Shown here one piece after another: positions 51,125 to 61,204 of a stretch of 64,000 bases of DNA. The stretch is from NCBI RefSeq assembly GCF_029029505.1, contig NZ_JAKJSD010000001.1, positions 538,092 to 602,091 of the forward strand. Reading direction: 5' to 3'. This DNA comes from Ancylomarina sp. DW003 (GTDB lineage: Bacteria; Bacteroidota; Bacteroidia; Bacteroidales; Marinifilaceae). The notes below the pieces were generated by a model, which was not told where the DNA came from, searched no databases, and saw only the letters and a list, made by a program, of their open reading frames with translations. Both the position numbers and the translations under genes were made by a program. Within the stretch, counting starts at the first letter, position 1. Each line of letters begins with the position of its first letter.

Positions 51125-52486
51125 ATGCAATTTGAATTAACACGCGAATACATCGATGATCTTAAACTAATTATAGATCAGAAAAATGAGGCTGAAGCAA
51201 AAGTGAAAATCGAAGATTTACACGCTGCCGATATTGCTGATATTTTAGACGAATTAAATACTGAAGAAGCCAAATATATCTTTTTGCTGCTTGACGCAGA
51301 TACGGGTGCCGATGTTCTTTCAGAAATTGAAGAAGATGACCGTAAACGTTTCATGAAAGTTTTACCAGTTGAGGTTATTGCAAAAAAATTCATCGACCAT
51401 ATGGATTCTGATGATGCTGCCGACCTAATTGGTGGCTTATCCGATGACAAACAGGAGGAAATCCTTTCACAAATCGAAGATGTTGAAACCGCCGGGGATA
51501 TTGTAGATCTTCTTCATTACGATGAAGATACTGCCGGTGGTCTAATGGGAAAAGAGTTGGTTATAGTCAATGAAAACTGGACTGTTCTAACCTGCCTCCG
51601 TGAATTGAGTCGTCAAGCTGAAGATATTGATGAGATTTATTACGTTTATGTCGTTGATGATGACAACAAACTCATTGGAACTCTCTCTCTCAAAAAGATG
51701 ATTTTGAGTCCAACTTCTGCCAAGATTATTAATATATTCGAACCAGATGCCATGTCTGTTCATACTGATGAACCAGCGGAAGAAGTATCTCTTATTATGG
51801 AGAAATACGACCTCGTAGCACTTCCTGTAGTGGATAGTATTGGTCGACTTATGGGACGCATTACCATTGATGATGTTGTTGATGTCATTCGTGATGAAGC
51901 AGAAAAAGATTACCAGATGGCATCAGGTATCTCTGAAGATATTGAGGCGAATGACTCCATTTGGCTACAAACCCGAGCCCGTTTACCATGGTTGCTGATT
52001 GGTTTGGCAGGTGGTATTTTAGCGGCAATGGTCATTTCTATTCATGAAAATGGATTAGCAGATAATGCCAAACTTGCCTTCTTCATACCTCTAATCACAG
52101 CAATGGCAGGTAATGTTGGAGTACAATCATCTGCAATTATTGTGCAAGGTATTGCTAGTAATTCTTTAGGAATTGAGAGTACATTTAGTCGTTTGATGCG
52201 TGAATTGGGAGGAGCTATCATTAACGGTCTAACATGTTCTTCTTTATTATTTTTATGCAACTATTTTTTCTACGCTGATTCGTTCGCACTAACCATCTCC
52301 GTTTCTGTAGCATTATTTGCCGTAATTATATTTGCAGCAATCGCAGGAACTCTAATTCCTTTAATGTTGAACAGAATGAAAATTGATCCGGCATTAGCTA
52401 CAGGACCTTTTATTACAACATTGAACGATATTGTTGGTCTTCTAATTTATCTATCGATAGGAGCCTACTATTACGGATTAGCCTAA
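51125..52486 (+). CDS. mgtE: Magnesium transporter MgtE
   Basis: The 453-residue Mg2+ channel has the N-terminal superhelical domain, two CBS modules (TVLTCLRELSRQ and VALPVVDSIGRLMGRITI) that sense Mg2+, and five C-terminal membrane helices with TAMAGNVGVQSSAII, the family signature in the pore. Confidence 0.94.
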   Translation: MQFELTREYIDDLKLIIDQKNEAEAKVKIEDLHAADIADILDELNTEEAKYIFLLLDADTGADVLSEIEEDDRKRFMKVLPVEVIAKKFIDHMDSDDAADLIGGLSDDKQEEILSQIEDVETAGDIVDLLHYDEDTAGGLMGKELVIVNENWTVLTCLRELSRQAEDIDEIYYVYVVDDDNKLIGTLSLKKMILSPTSAKIINIFEPDAMSVHTDEPAEEVSLIMEKYDLVALPVVDSIGRLMGRITIDDVVDVIRDEAEKDYQMASGISEDIEANDSIWLQTRARLPWLLIGLAGGILAAMVISIHENGLADNAKLAFFIPLITAMAGNVGVQSSAIIVQGIASNSLGIESTFSRLMRELGGAIINGLTCSSLLFLCNYFFYADSFALTISVSVALFAVIIFAAIAGTLIPLMLNRMKIDPALATGPFITTLNDIVGLLIYLSIGAYYYGLA

Positions 52487-52864
52487 GACTCATTATTTAT
52501 ATCCTAACATTTCTTCTTATCGCAGTTGAATTGTTAGGTTATTTTGTTTCTACATTTCTTTATAATAAGAATGTTTCATTCTCCATCTACTCTTCAAATT
52601 CTTTTAAAACGAACGAACAAACACTCATTTCATTTTCGACTCAAATCAATCAAAATCAGAGAGAAAGATTTTTCTCTAAAATTGCGAGAAAAAAGCTCTA
52701 TTTATAAGTCTTATTTTTTAGGCTTTTTCTTAACTTTGCGAGAAGTTAAAACGATTCATCTAAAACACTATAAAATAGAGTTTTACACCTATCGGTTTCA
52801 CTTGAGAATTATTTTGTTATAAAGTTAATTTTCTACACACATAAATTACCCCAAAAAACGAATC
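52487..52864. other. Leader region of purH
   Basis: The 378 bases carry a long 5' region of purH. A -7-like TAACTTTG is at 52731-52738, giving a leader of about 120 bases. TTGCGAGAA occurs twice (around 52682 and 52736). A plus open frame here (52544-52822) has a poor coding composition and is not called. No known riboswitch is recognised. Confidence 0.4.
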
Positions 52865-54397
52865 ATGAAAAGAGCTCTAATCAGTGTATTTGATAAGACA
52901 AATGTTGTTGAATTTGCTAGAGAACTAGACAAACTAGGATGGGAAATTATTTCTACTGGTGGTACTTCTGCAAAATTTAAGGCTGAGGGAATTCCAGTTA
53001 TGGATATTTCAGACTTAACTCAATTTCCAGAATGTTTTGATGGACGTTTAAAAACAATTCATCCACATGTTGAAGGTGGTATACTTGCAATTCGTGATAA
53101 CGAAATGCATCAGAAACAAATGAAAGAGTTGGGAATCGATCCAATCGATATCGTTGTTTGTAACCTTTATCCTTTTAAGGAAACTGTTTTGAATCCGAAA
53201 TCAAGCCATGAAGATATTGTTGAAAATATTGACATAGGTGGACCAACAATGCTTAGAGCTGCTGCAAAAAACTACAATTTTGTTTCTGTTATTACAGATC
53301 CTAAAGATTACGATACTGTTATTGCAGAACTTAAAGAAAAAGGCGAAACTAGTTTCGAAACTAAAGAGTACTTAGCAGCTAAAGTATTTCAACATACTGC
53401 ACACTACGATGCTTTAATTTCAAACTATTTCAACACTAAACTGGATATTAAATCTCCGGATACGATCACTTTAACTTACGAGAAGAAGCAAGATTTAAGA
53501 TATGGTGAAAACCCACATCAGCAAGCTAGTTTCTATGCTCAAATTAAAGAAACTGAAGGAACACTTACTGCAGCAAACAAGCTTCATGGTAAGGAACTTT
53601 CATACAACAATATTGGTGACACCGATGGTGCTCTTGAAACATTAAAAGAATACAGCGAGCCGACTATTGTTGCAGCTAAGCATGCTAATCCGTGTGGAAT
53701 TGGTAGTGCCGAAACTATCGCTGAAGCATTTAAGAAAGCTTATGAGGCTGATCCTGTTTCAATCTTCGGAGGTATTGTTGCTTCAAACCGTGAGATTGAT
53801 GCTGCAACAGCTGAAATTATGAACAAAATCTTCTTAGAAGTTATTGTTGCTCCATCATTCAGTGCTGAAGCACTTGAGATATTAACCAAGAAAAAGAATG
53901 TAAGATTATTGGAGCTTCCGGAAATCTTAAAAACCGGATATTCAACCTTTAAAGCACGTACTGTGCTGGGAGGATTATTAATCCAGGAACAAGATCAGAA
54001 ATTAATTAAGGATGAGTTGAAAGTTGTAACAGAACGTCAGCCATCAGAAAAAGAAATGGAAGATTTAATGTTTGCTTGGAAAGCAGTGAAACATGCTAAA
54101 TCGAATGGTATTGCAATTGCTAAGGACAAGACTACAACTGGTGTTGGGCCAGGACAAGTTAGTCGCATTTGGGCTTTAGAAAATGCAATTCGTCAAGGTG
54201 GCGAAAACATCAAAGGAAGTGCTATGGCATCAGATGCCTTTTTCCCTTTCGGCGATTGTGTTGAAGCTGCAAACGAAGCAGGAATTACAGCAATCATTCA
54301 ACCTGGAGGTTCAATTCGCGATCAGGAATCTATCGACTTAGCCAATAAATATGGTATTGCGATGGTGTTTACTGGAATGCGTCACTTTAAACATTAA
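52865..54397 (+). CDS. purH: Bifunctional AICAR transformylase/IMP cyclohydrolase
   Basis: The 510 residues carry out the last two steps of IMP synthesis. An N-terminal MGS-like cyclohydrolase domain (STGGTSAKFKAEGIPV, DGRLKTIHP) is followed by the transformylase domain with RYGENPHQQASFY and AKHANPCGIG. Confidence 0.96.
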   Translation: MKRALISVFDKTNVVEFARELDKLGWEIISTGGTSAKFKAEGIPVMDISDLTQFPECFDGRLKTIHPHVEGGILAIRDNEMHQKQMKELGIDPIDIVVCNLYPFKETVLNPKSSHEDIVENIDIGGPTMLRAAAKNYNFVSVITDPKDYDTVIAELKEKGETSFETKEYLAAKVFQHTAHYDALISNYFNTKLDIKSPDTITLTYEKKQDLRYGENPHQQASFYAQIKETEGTLTAANKLHGKELSYNNIGDTDGALETLKEYSEPTIVAAKHANPCGIGSAETIAEAFKKAYEADPVSIFGGIVASNREIDAATAEIMNKIFLEVIVAPSFSAEALEILTKKKNVRLLELPEILKTGYSTFKARTVLGGLLIQEQDQKLIKDELKVVTERQPSEKEMEDLMFAWKAVKHAKSNGIAIAKDKTTTGVGPGQVSRIWALENAIRQGGENIKGSAMASDAFFPFGDCVEAANEAGITAIIQPGGSIRDQESIDLANKYGIAMVFTGMRHFKH

Positions 54398-54528
54398 AAT
54401 TATAATCGGATTCTTTGTTTAGAGCCATGCAAAAATCTTAAGAAACTTGCTAACTTAGGATGCTTCTTAGCTCAGACGATAAAGTTCTGAAAATATTAAA
54501 CAGATAAAACCGAGATACACACGACTAT

Positions 54529-55551
54529 ATGGGATTTTTTTCATTCATGACACAGGAAATTGCCATCGACCTGGGAACGGCAAACACAATCATCATTTGC
54601 GATGATAAGATTGTGGTTGACGAGCCTTCGATTGTGGCATTAGACCGACGCACCGAGAAGATGGTAGCTATTGGCGAGAAAGCACGCCAAATGCAAGGTA
54701 AAACTCACGATAATCTTCGTACAATCCGTCCGCTACGCGATGGTGTAATTGCAGACTTTAATGCTGCCGAACAAATGATTCGTGGGATGATCAAAATGAT
54801 CAACAAAAAACCACGTCTGTTTCCTCCTTCGTTAAGAATGGTAATATGTATTCCATCGGGTAGTACCGAGGTTGAAATGCGTGCCGTTCGTGACTCATCG
54901 GAACATGCCGGAGGTAGAGATGTTTACATGATTTATGAGCCAATGGCTGCTGCTATTGGTATTGGAATCGATGTTGAAGCCCCTGAAGGAAACATGGTCG
55001 TGGATATAGGAGGTGGTACAACTGAAATTGCGGTTATCTCACTTGGAGGTATTGTTACGAATAAATCTATTCGTATTGCTGGTGATGATTTAACTGCTGA
55101 TATTCAAGAATACATGCGTCATCAACACAATATCAAAATTGGTGAGCGTACAGCTGAAGATATCAAGATTCATGTTGGGTCTGCACTTTCTGAATTAGAA
55201 GAACCACCAACTGATTTCCGTGTTCAAGGACCAAATCAGATGACAGCTCTTCCAATTGAGATTCCTGTTTCATATCAGGAGATTGCACATTGTCTGGAAA
55301 AATCGATCTCTAAAATTGAGATTGCAATTCTAAGCGCATTGGAGCAAACACCTCCTGAATTGTACGCAGATATTGTAAACCGTGGAATTTACCTAGCTGG
55401 TGGTGGTGCGCTACTTCGTGGCCTAGATAAGCGTTTGATGAACAAACTAAATATTCCATTCCATATTGCTGAAGATCCTTTGAGAGCTGTTGCAAGAGGA
55501 ACAGGTGTTGCTCTTAAAAATGTGAATAATTTCTCATTCCTAATGAGATAA
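54529..55551 (+). CDS. mreB: Rod shape-determining actin homologue MreB
   Basis: The 340-residue ATPase polymerises under the membrane and organises lateral wall synthesis. It contains IDLGTANTIIIC (phosphate 1), EPMAAAIGIG, VDIGGGTTEIAVI (phosphate 2) and YLAGGGALLRGL (adenosine). It opens the mreBCD-mrdA-rodA cluster. Confidence 0.97.
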   Translation: MGFFSFMTQEIAIDLGTANTIIICDDKIVVDEPSIVALDRRTEKMVAIGEKARQMQGKTHDNLRTIRPLRDGVIADFNAAEQMIRGMIKMINKKPRLFPPSLRMVICIPSGSTEVEMRAVRDSSEHAGGRDVYMIYEPMAAAIGIGIDVEAPEGNMVVDIGGGTTEIAVISLGGIVTNKSIRIAGDDLTADIQEYMRHQHNIKIGERTAEDIKIHVGSALSELEEPPTDFRVQGPNQMTALPIEIPVSYQEIAHCLEKSISKIEIAILSALEQTPPELYADIVNRGIYLAGGGALLRGLDKRLMNKLNIPFHIAEDPLRAVARGTGVALKNVNNFSFLMR

Positions 55552-55665
55552 CAAAATAGCAAATGGTATGATTTTATAACATTTGCGAGTTATTGCTTGT
55601 TGACTAGTTGTTTATTCAACTGGTCAACAAGTTTAAATAAAAACCGCTTACCCCCTAATAATTGA

Positions 55666-56493
55666 ATGAAGAATCTACTCCAAATCATTGTCAGATTTCA
55701 TTTCACTATTCTATTCTTAATAATAGAGTTGGTCTGTTTTATCCTCATAGTAAACAACAACAACTACCACAAAACAATATTCCTTAATTCAAACAATGCC
55801 ATTAGCGGCGGCATTTACGATAAGGTTACTTCATTTTCTGATTACATTCGATTAACGAAAATTAATGATCAGTTAAGTTCCGAGAATACACTTCTGCACA
55901 ACTTGCTTTCTGAAAATTACAAACTCACTGCAGATTCTTTTTTCTTTTATGAAGATTCCCTCTTCAAACAACAGTATGTTTATCGATCAGCAAAAATCAT
56001 AAGCAACTCAATCAACAAACAAAGAAATTACATCACTCTGAACAAGGGTAGAAACCAGGGAATAGAACCCGAAATGGGCGTTGTTGCAAACAATAGTGTT
56101 GTAGGCATTGTAAAATCAGTATCCGACAATTATTCTACTGTCCTTTCTCTTTTAAATAGCAGACTGAAAATATCTGCTAAAATTAAAAAGAACAACCATC
56201 ACGGTTCTTTATATTGGGATGGCAAAGATTACAGAAAAGGGCGTCTTATAGAAATTCCTTCACATGTTAATATTAATGTGGGTGACACTATTCTTACAAG
56301 TAGCTATTCATCCGTTTTTCCTGAAGGCCTTCTCATAGGAACAGCAGATGAGATCTTACCTTCGACAGGAGGAAATTTTAAAGAGATAATTATTCTTCTT
56401 AGTAATGATTTCAATCAACTCTCCTATGTTGATGTTATTGGTGATTTATTAAAAAGTGAACGATTAGAATTAGAGAAAGAGGTTGAGAAATGA
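55666..56493 (+). CDS. mreC: Rod shape-determining protein MreC
   Basis: The 275 residues have one N-terminal membrane helix, a coiled coil (DQLSSENTLLHNLLSEN) and a beta-rich periplasmic part with NKGRNQGIEPEMGVVANN and SSYSSVFPEGLLIG. MreC bridges MreB and the penicillin-binding proteins. Its stop overlaps mreD by four bases (ATGA). Confidence 0.93.
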   Translation: MKNLLQIIVRFHFTILFLIIELVCFILIVNNNNYHKTIFLNSNNAISGGIYDKVTSFSDYIRLTKINDQLSSENTLLHNLLSENYKLTADSFFFYEDSLFKQQYVYRSAKIISNSINKQRNYITLNKGRNQGIEPEMGVVANNSVVGIVKSVSDNYSTVLSLLNSRLKISAKIKKNNHHGSLYWDGKDYRKGRLIEIPSHVNINVGDTILTSSYSSVFPEGLLIGTADEILPSTGGNFKEIIILLSNDFNQLSYVDVIGDLLKSERLELEKEVEK

Positions 56494-56993
56494 ATTTCAT
56501 AGTTAAAAATATTATACGGTTTATAGTCCTACTATTACTTCAGGTTATGGTTTTTAATAACATCCAGCTAAGTGGATTTCTAAATCCTTATCTGTATGTA
56601 TTATTTATCTTACTACTCCCATTTGAAACACCTCCTTGGTTATTACTTGTTCTCTCCTTTTTCATGGGTTTAAGTGTCGATGTATTTTCCAACACACTTG
56701 GTATACATGCCTCAGCATGTGTTTTCATGGGATTCCTTCGCCCTTTTATTCTAAATTATATTTCAGTTCGTGACAATTATGAGTCTGATATTGAAAAAGG
56801 ACTTTACGTTTATGGATTTTCCTGGTTTTTTAAATATGCTTTAATACTAATTCTTGCACATCACAGTTTCTTATTTATAGTAGAGGTATTTTCATTCAAC
56901 AATTTTGGAGATACATTAATTCGAATTATCCTGAGCAGTATTTTCACTTTAGTGCTTGTGATTACAAGTCAGTTTATCATTTCAAAAAAATAA
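56490..56993 (+). CDS. mreD: Rod shape-determining protein MreD
   Basis: The 167-residue protein is a small membrane protein with about five helices and the position in mreBCD. Sequence conservation in this family is low, so the call rests partly on context. It precedes mrdA by 17 bases. Confidence 0.88.
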   Translation: MNFIVKNIIRFIVLLLLQVMVFNNIQLSGFLNPYLYVLFILLLPFETPPWLLLVLSFFMGLSVDVFSNTLGIHASACVFMGFLRPFILNYISVRDNYESDIEKGLYVYGFSWFFKYALILILAHHSFLFIVEVFSFNNFGDTLIRIILSSIFTLVLVITSQFIISKK

Positions 56994-57009
56994 AATTGAA
57001 TAAGGAAAC

Positions 57010-58869
57010 ATGAATAACTTTTCAAATCGCAGATTCATTATTGGAGGCATTTTTGCCTTTGTTATTCTGGTATTCCTGATTCGTCTTTTCAATCTCCAAA
57101 TTGTTAACGATCAATATAAACTTTCTGCTGAAAGTAATTCCCAACGTCGAGTAACTCAATATGCAGCTCGTGGGTTAATTTATGACAGAAATGGAGAACT
57201 TTTAGTCTACAATCAAGCAGCTTACGACTTAATGATTATTCCTCGTCAGGTCAAAACATTCGATACTCTGGATTTTTCCAACCTCCTTGGAATCGATAAG
57301 GAAGATATTATCAAACGCATTAAAAAAGCCAAAAGACATTCGCGCTATCGTTCTTCTATATTCATGAAGCAGATTTCTTCTGAGAGGTACGCCGTACTAC
57401 AAGAAAAGCTATATAAATATCCGGGTTTCTTTGTCCAAACTCGTACCCTTAGAAAATATCCACATCAAAATGCAGCTCATACACTTGGATACCTAGGGGA
57501 AGTTAATGACAGGCATATCAAAAAAGATAAATACTACTCCCAAGGTGATTATATAGGGAAAAGTGGTATTGAAAATACTTATGAGAAGATTCTAAGAGGT
57601 GCAAAAGGTCTTAAAGTATATTGGGTAGATGTTTACAACCGTATTAAAGGATCATTCAATGATGGTGATTTGGATAAAAATGCTGTGGAAGGAAAAAACA
57701 TCACGACAACCTTAGACATCAATCTGCAAGAGTATGGTGAGAGACTCATGCAAAATAAAAAAGGTGGAATCGTAGCTATTGACCCAAAAACAGGTGAAAT
57801 ACTAGTCAAACTTTCAAGCCCTGGTTACGATCCGGAAATGTTTGTTGGGCGTGCCATGTCCAAAAACTACCGTAAGCTTGCGAATAATGATACATTAAGA
57901 CCATTATTCGATCGCTCAATGATGGCAAAGTATCCACCTGGTTCAATTTTCAAACTCGTTCAGGCACTTGTAGGTCTGCAGGAAGGCCTTATAACACCAA
58001 CAACCCGAATTCCATGTCGTGGCGCGTATTATGCTGGTCGCTTTAAAATGGGGTGTCACCATCACAAATCACCCCTAGACTTAAAACAATCTATTCAACA
58101 TTCTTGTAATACCTATTATGCGCAGATATTCCGTGAAATTTTAGATGCACCTCGATTTTCATCCATAAACGAAGGCTATACCAATTGGAGAAAACATATT
58201 ACTTCATTTGGGTTTGGAGCAAAATTAGGAACTGACCTGCCTAATGAATTAACAGGTTTCATCCCTAAAGCAAGCTATCATGCAAAAGTAAATAAAACAC
58301 AAAACTGGAAGTCCTTAAACATTGTTTCTATGGCTATTGGCCAGGGACCTCTTTTAATCACGCCTCTGCAAATGGCAAATATGGTTGCATGTATTGCAAA
58401 TAGAGGACACTACTACATTCCACACATTGTAAAATCAGTTGGTGATAATGAAAGTATTGACCCTAAATTTCTAAAAAAACAGCAAACAACAATAAACCCC
58501 GAGTATTTTGATCCTGTAATTGAAGGTATGGATTTGGTTGTTCATGGTGGAGAAGGTAGTACCGGTCGTTCTTCAGCAATAAAAGATATTCGCGTATGTG
58601 GAAAAACGGGAACCGTACAAAATCCTCATGGAGATGATCACTCTGTATATGTAGCATTTGCTCCTAAAGACGATCCAAAGATTGCCATTGTTGTTTATGT
58701 TGAGAATGGTGTATGGGGTGCCAGATACGGAGCACCTATTTCAGGTTTAATGATTGAAAAATATCTTAAAGGTGAAATCTCCGAGAATAAAAAATACCTT
58801 GAGAAACGAATGTTGGAAGCTGATTTAATTAGCCCAAAAGAAGAGACTATAAGTAATAATCATGAATAG
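57010..58869 (+). CDS. mrdA: Penicillin-binding protein 2 (elongasome transpeptidase)
   Basis: The 619 residues have an N-terminal membrane helix, the dimerisation domain (ARGLIYDRNGELL), and the transpeptidase domain with active-site SxxK in YPPGSIFK, SxN in HSCNTYY and KTG in CGKTGT. With RodA it builds lateral peptidoglycan. It overlaps rodA by eight bases. Confidence 0.95.
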   Translation: MNNFSNRRFIIGGIFAFVILVFLIRLFNLQIVNDQYKLSAESNSQRRVTQYAARGLIYDRNGELLVYNQAAYDLMIIPRQVKTFDTLDFSNLLGIDKEDIIKRIKKAKRHSRYRSSIFMKQISSERYAVLQEKLYKYPGFFVQTRTLRKYPHQNAAHTLGYLGEVNDRHIKKDKYYSQGDYIGKSGIENTYEKILRGAKGLKVYWVDVYNRIKGSFNDGDLDKNAVEGKNITTTLDINLQEYGERLMQNKKGGIVAIDPKTGEILVKLSSPGYDPEMFVGRAMSKNYRKLANNDTLRPLFDRSMMAKYPPGSIFKLVQALVGLQEGLITPTTRIPCRGAYYAGRFKMGCHHHKSPLDLKQSIQHSCNTYYAQIFREILDAPRFSSINEGYTNWRKHITSFGFGAKLGTDLPNELTGFIPKASYHAKVNKTQNWKSLNIVSMAIGQGPLLITPLQMANMVACIANRGHYYIPHIVKSVGDNESIDPKFLKKQQTTINPEYFDPVIEGMDLVVHGGEGSTGRSSAIKDIRVCGKTGTVQNPHGDDHSVYVAFAPKDDPKIAIVVYVENGVWGARYGAPISGLMIEKYLKGEISENKKYLEKRMLEADLISPKEETISNNHE

Positions 58870-60286
58870 AAAAGTAAACCTGATTAAAAACCTCGATTGG
58901 ATAACCATTATGCTTTATGCCATTTTGGTTTTTTTAGGGTGGATAAATATATATGCAGCAGTTTACAACGAAGATCATCAGAGTATTTTCGATGCTACTC
59001 AACGCTACGGTAAGCAATTGATATGGATTGGAGCTGCATTTTTCATTGCAATAATAGTCCTTACTATCGAGAGTAAATTTTATTCAGCCTTTGCTTACCC
59101 CACACTTATACTGATGGTCCTCCTCTTATTAGCTGTCCTTGTTTTTGGAGTCAAAGTTAATGGGGCACGTTCTTGGTTTCAATTTGGATCGATTCGATTT
59201 CAACCAGCCGAATTTGCAAAATTTGCCACAAATCTTGCAATAGCAAGGTATCTCAGCCAATACAATTTTAAAATACACCGCATTAAATCATTATTCATTA
59301 CGGGGCTTATTCTCTTTACGCCTGCGGTGTTAATTCTTTTACAGAATGACACAGGGTCAGCATTGGTATACTCTGTTTTCATCCTTGTATTATATAGAGA
59401 AGGTTTATCTGGCTTTGTGCTATTCCTGGCTTTATTAGCCGCAATATTCTTCGTTTTCACACTTATCTATTCCAGTTTTGCAGTTGCTATTCTGATAGTA
59501 GCCATTGCAGCAATCAGTTTAAAAATGATTGGTGTTCAAACAAAGCAAATTATCATTGCTCTTACAATTTTAGCCGGTAGTTTTGGAACACTTTGGCTCA
59601 TAAACAAAGGTGCTGATTTAAAACTTGGAAATTTCTCATTGAGTTTCGTAGCAATTCTTTTAAATGCCATTCCATTTCTAATTTATACATATCGTCAAAA
59701 AATTAAAAAAGCCGCTTTAATACTTGCTCTGGTTATAGGCAGTTTATTCTACACTTTCTCGGTTAGCTATATTTTCGATACCGTTCTTGAGCCGCACCAA
59801 CAGCAAAGAATAAATGAACTTTTGGGAATAAAATCGGATCCATATGGAGCTGGATACAACGTCAACCAATCAAAAATTGCAATTGGTTCAGGAGGATTTA
59901 ATGGGAAAGGCTTTTTAAATGGTACTCAAACCAAATTCAATTTTGTACCAGAACAAAGTACCGATTTTATTTTCTGCACGGTTGGTGAAGAATGGGGATT
60001 CTTAGGCTCTGCGCTTGTCCTAATCCTGCATCTAAGTTTAATCCTTCGCTTAGTCTTCCTTGCCGAGAGACAACGCTCCAGCTTCAGTCGAATATACGGC
60101 TATGGGGTTGCTGCTATCCTATTCTTCCATATTGCAGTGAATGTAGGCATGACAATAGGTTTAGCTCCTGTTATTGGGATTCCTCTGCCTTTCTTTAGCT
60201 ATGGAGGCTCTTCCTTATGGTCTTTTACCATCTTGCTCTTTATCTTTCTTAGACTTGATGCAAACAGATTAGAGTTACTAAGGTAG
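58862..60286 (+). CDS. rodA: Peptidoglycan glycosyltransferase RodA
   Basis: The 474-residue SEDS protein has about ten membrane helices with ARSWFQFGSIRFQPAEFAKF, NDTGSALVYS (catalytic Asp) and the C-terminal IPLPFFSYGGSSLWS. It polymerises lipid II in elongation, partnered with PBP2, which is encoded just before it. Confidence 0.95.
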   Translation: MNRKVNLIKNLDWITIMLYAILVFLGWINIYAAVYNEDHQSIFDATQRYGKQLIWIGAAFFIAIIVLTIESKFYSAFAYPTLILMVLLLLAVLVFGVKVNGARSWFQFGSIRFQPAEFAKFATNLAIARYLSQYNFKIHRIKSLFITGLILFTPAVLILLQNDTGSALVYSVFILVLYREGLSGFVLFLALLAAIFFVFTLIYSSFAVAILIVAIAAISLKMIGVQTKQIIIALTILAGSFGTLWLINKGADLKLGNFSLSFVAILLNAIPFLIYTYRQKIKKAALILALVIGSLFYTFSVSYIFDTVLEPHQQQRINELLGIKSDPYGAGYNVNQSKIAIGSGGFNGKGFLNGTQTKFNFVPEQSTDFIFCTVGEEWGFLGSALVLILHLSLILRLVFLAERQRSSFSRIYGYGVAAILFFHIAVNVGMTIGLAPVIGIPLPFFSYGGSSLWSFTILLFIFLRLDANRLELLR

Positions 60287-60465
60287 ACAGAGAACAATCT
60301 ACCTGTTTCATTCTTATGTTCAAAATAACAAACTGAATATCCTCAGTCAAGTAGGCATCGTGAAACTATTCTGAAATCTATAAGTGAAAATAACAACAGA
60401 CCTCATTACGTTATTGTCTCACCAATTTCTAAGCAGAAATTTCAGATCAAAACTTACAAACATAG

Positions 60466-60495
60466 AAAAGCCTGCTAATTGCTTAGCAGGCTTTT
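60466..60495. terminator. Bidirectional terminator between rodA and rpsT
   Basis: A perfect 13-bp stem (AAAAGCCTGCTAA with TTAGCAGGCTTTT) and a 4-base loop, with A and T tracts on both flanks, lie between the convergent genes. Confidence 0.92.
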
Positions 60496-60515
60496 GTATA
60501 AGAGTTTATTGAGTC

Positions 60516-60767
60516 TTACAACGCGTTAACGTGTGAAGCTAATTTCGATTTCAAGTTAGCCGCTTTGTTTTTGTGAATTACGTTGATCTTAGCCAACTTA
60601 TCCAACATAGCAGTAACTTTAGGTAGCAACTCAGAAGCAGCTTCCTTATCAGTAGTCGCACGTAAATTTCTTACGGCATTTCTCGTAGTTTTAGCATAGT
60701 ACTTGTTATGCACTCTTCTAGCCTCAGACTGACGAATTCTTTTAATTGCGGATTGATGATTTGCCAT
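60516..60767 (-). CDS. rpsT: Ribosomal protein bS20
   Basis: The 83-residue, Lys/Arg/Ala-rich helical protein binds 16S rRNA in the 30S subunit. The start [15 protein letters not shown] and the internal [17 protein letters not shown] are diagnostic. Two tRNA-Glu genes are upstream in the same direction. Confidence 0.97.
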   Translation of the reverse strand: MANHQSAIKRIRQSEARRVHNKYYAKTTRNAVRNLRATTDKEAASELLPKVTAMLDKLAKINVIHKNKAANLKSKLASHVNAL

Positions 60768-60799
60768 CTCTTTATTGTATAATAATTATTTAAAACTGT

Positions 60800-60869
60800 A
60801 GTCCGTACGGGAATCGAACCCGTGTTACTAGAATGAAAATCTAGCGTCCTAACCCCTAGACGAACGGAC
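60800..60869 (-). tRNA. tRNA-Glu (anticodon TTC), copy 1
   Basis: The minus strand gives a GTCCGTT acceptor start, TCTAGGGGTTAGGA D-arm, CTAGA-TTTTCAT-TCTAG anticodon arm with TTC, and ACGGGTTCGATTCCCGT T-arm. The sequence is identical to the second copy. Confidence 0.95.
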
Positions 60870-60914
60870 CAAAAAAAATCTCCAAAAAGCAATTAAAGAA
60901 TTGCAAAACTATGT

Positions 60915-60984
60915 AGTCCGTACGGGAATCGAACCCGTGTTACTAGAATGAAAATCTAGCGTCCTAACCCCTAGACGAACGGAC
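60915..60984 (-). tRNA. tRNA-Glu (anticodon TTC), copy 2
   Basis: It is identical over the full length to the preceding tRNA-Glu; the 45-base spacer is different. Both read toward rpsT. Confidence 0.95.
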
Positions 60985-61204
60985 CATCAAATTTGGAGCT
61001 GCAAAGATAATTGAAGTTTTGAATAACACAAACACTTTACAGTTTTTTTTTGCTTGAGAAAGAAGCAGAAAACAAGTTTCGTTTTTCTCTCTTTTGCGAT
61101 GCAAAGTAAATTATAATTCTTCAATCCCACAAGGGGTAAATGCAAAAAAAATCAAGTTTTCTGTAACAAATATGCTAACCCCTTATTTTTGAGGAGCATT
61201 TTTT

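Noticed and set aside
52544..52822. 92-residue plus open frame upstream of purH
   Set aside because: Strongly biased to Phe, His, Lys and Leu; it lies in the purH leader and has no recognisable domain.
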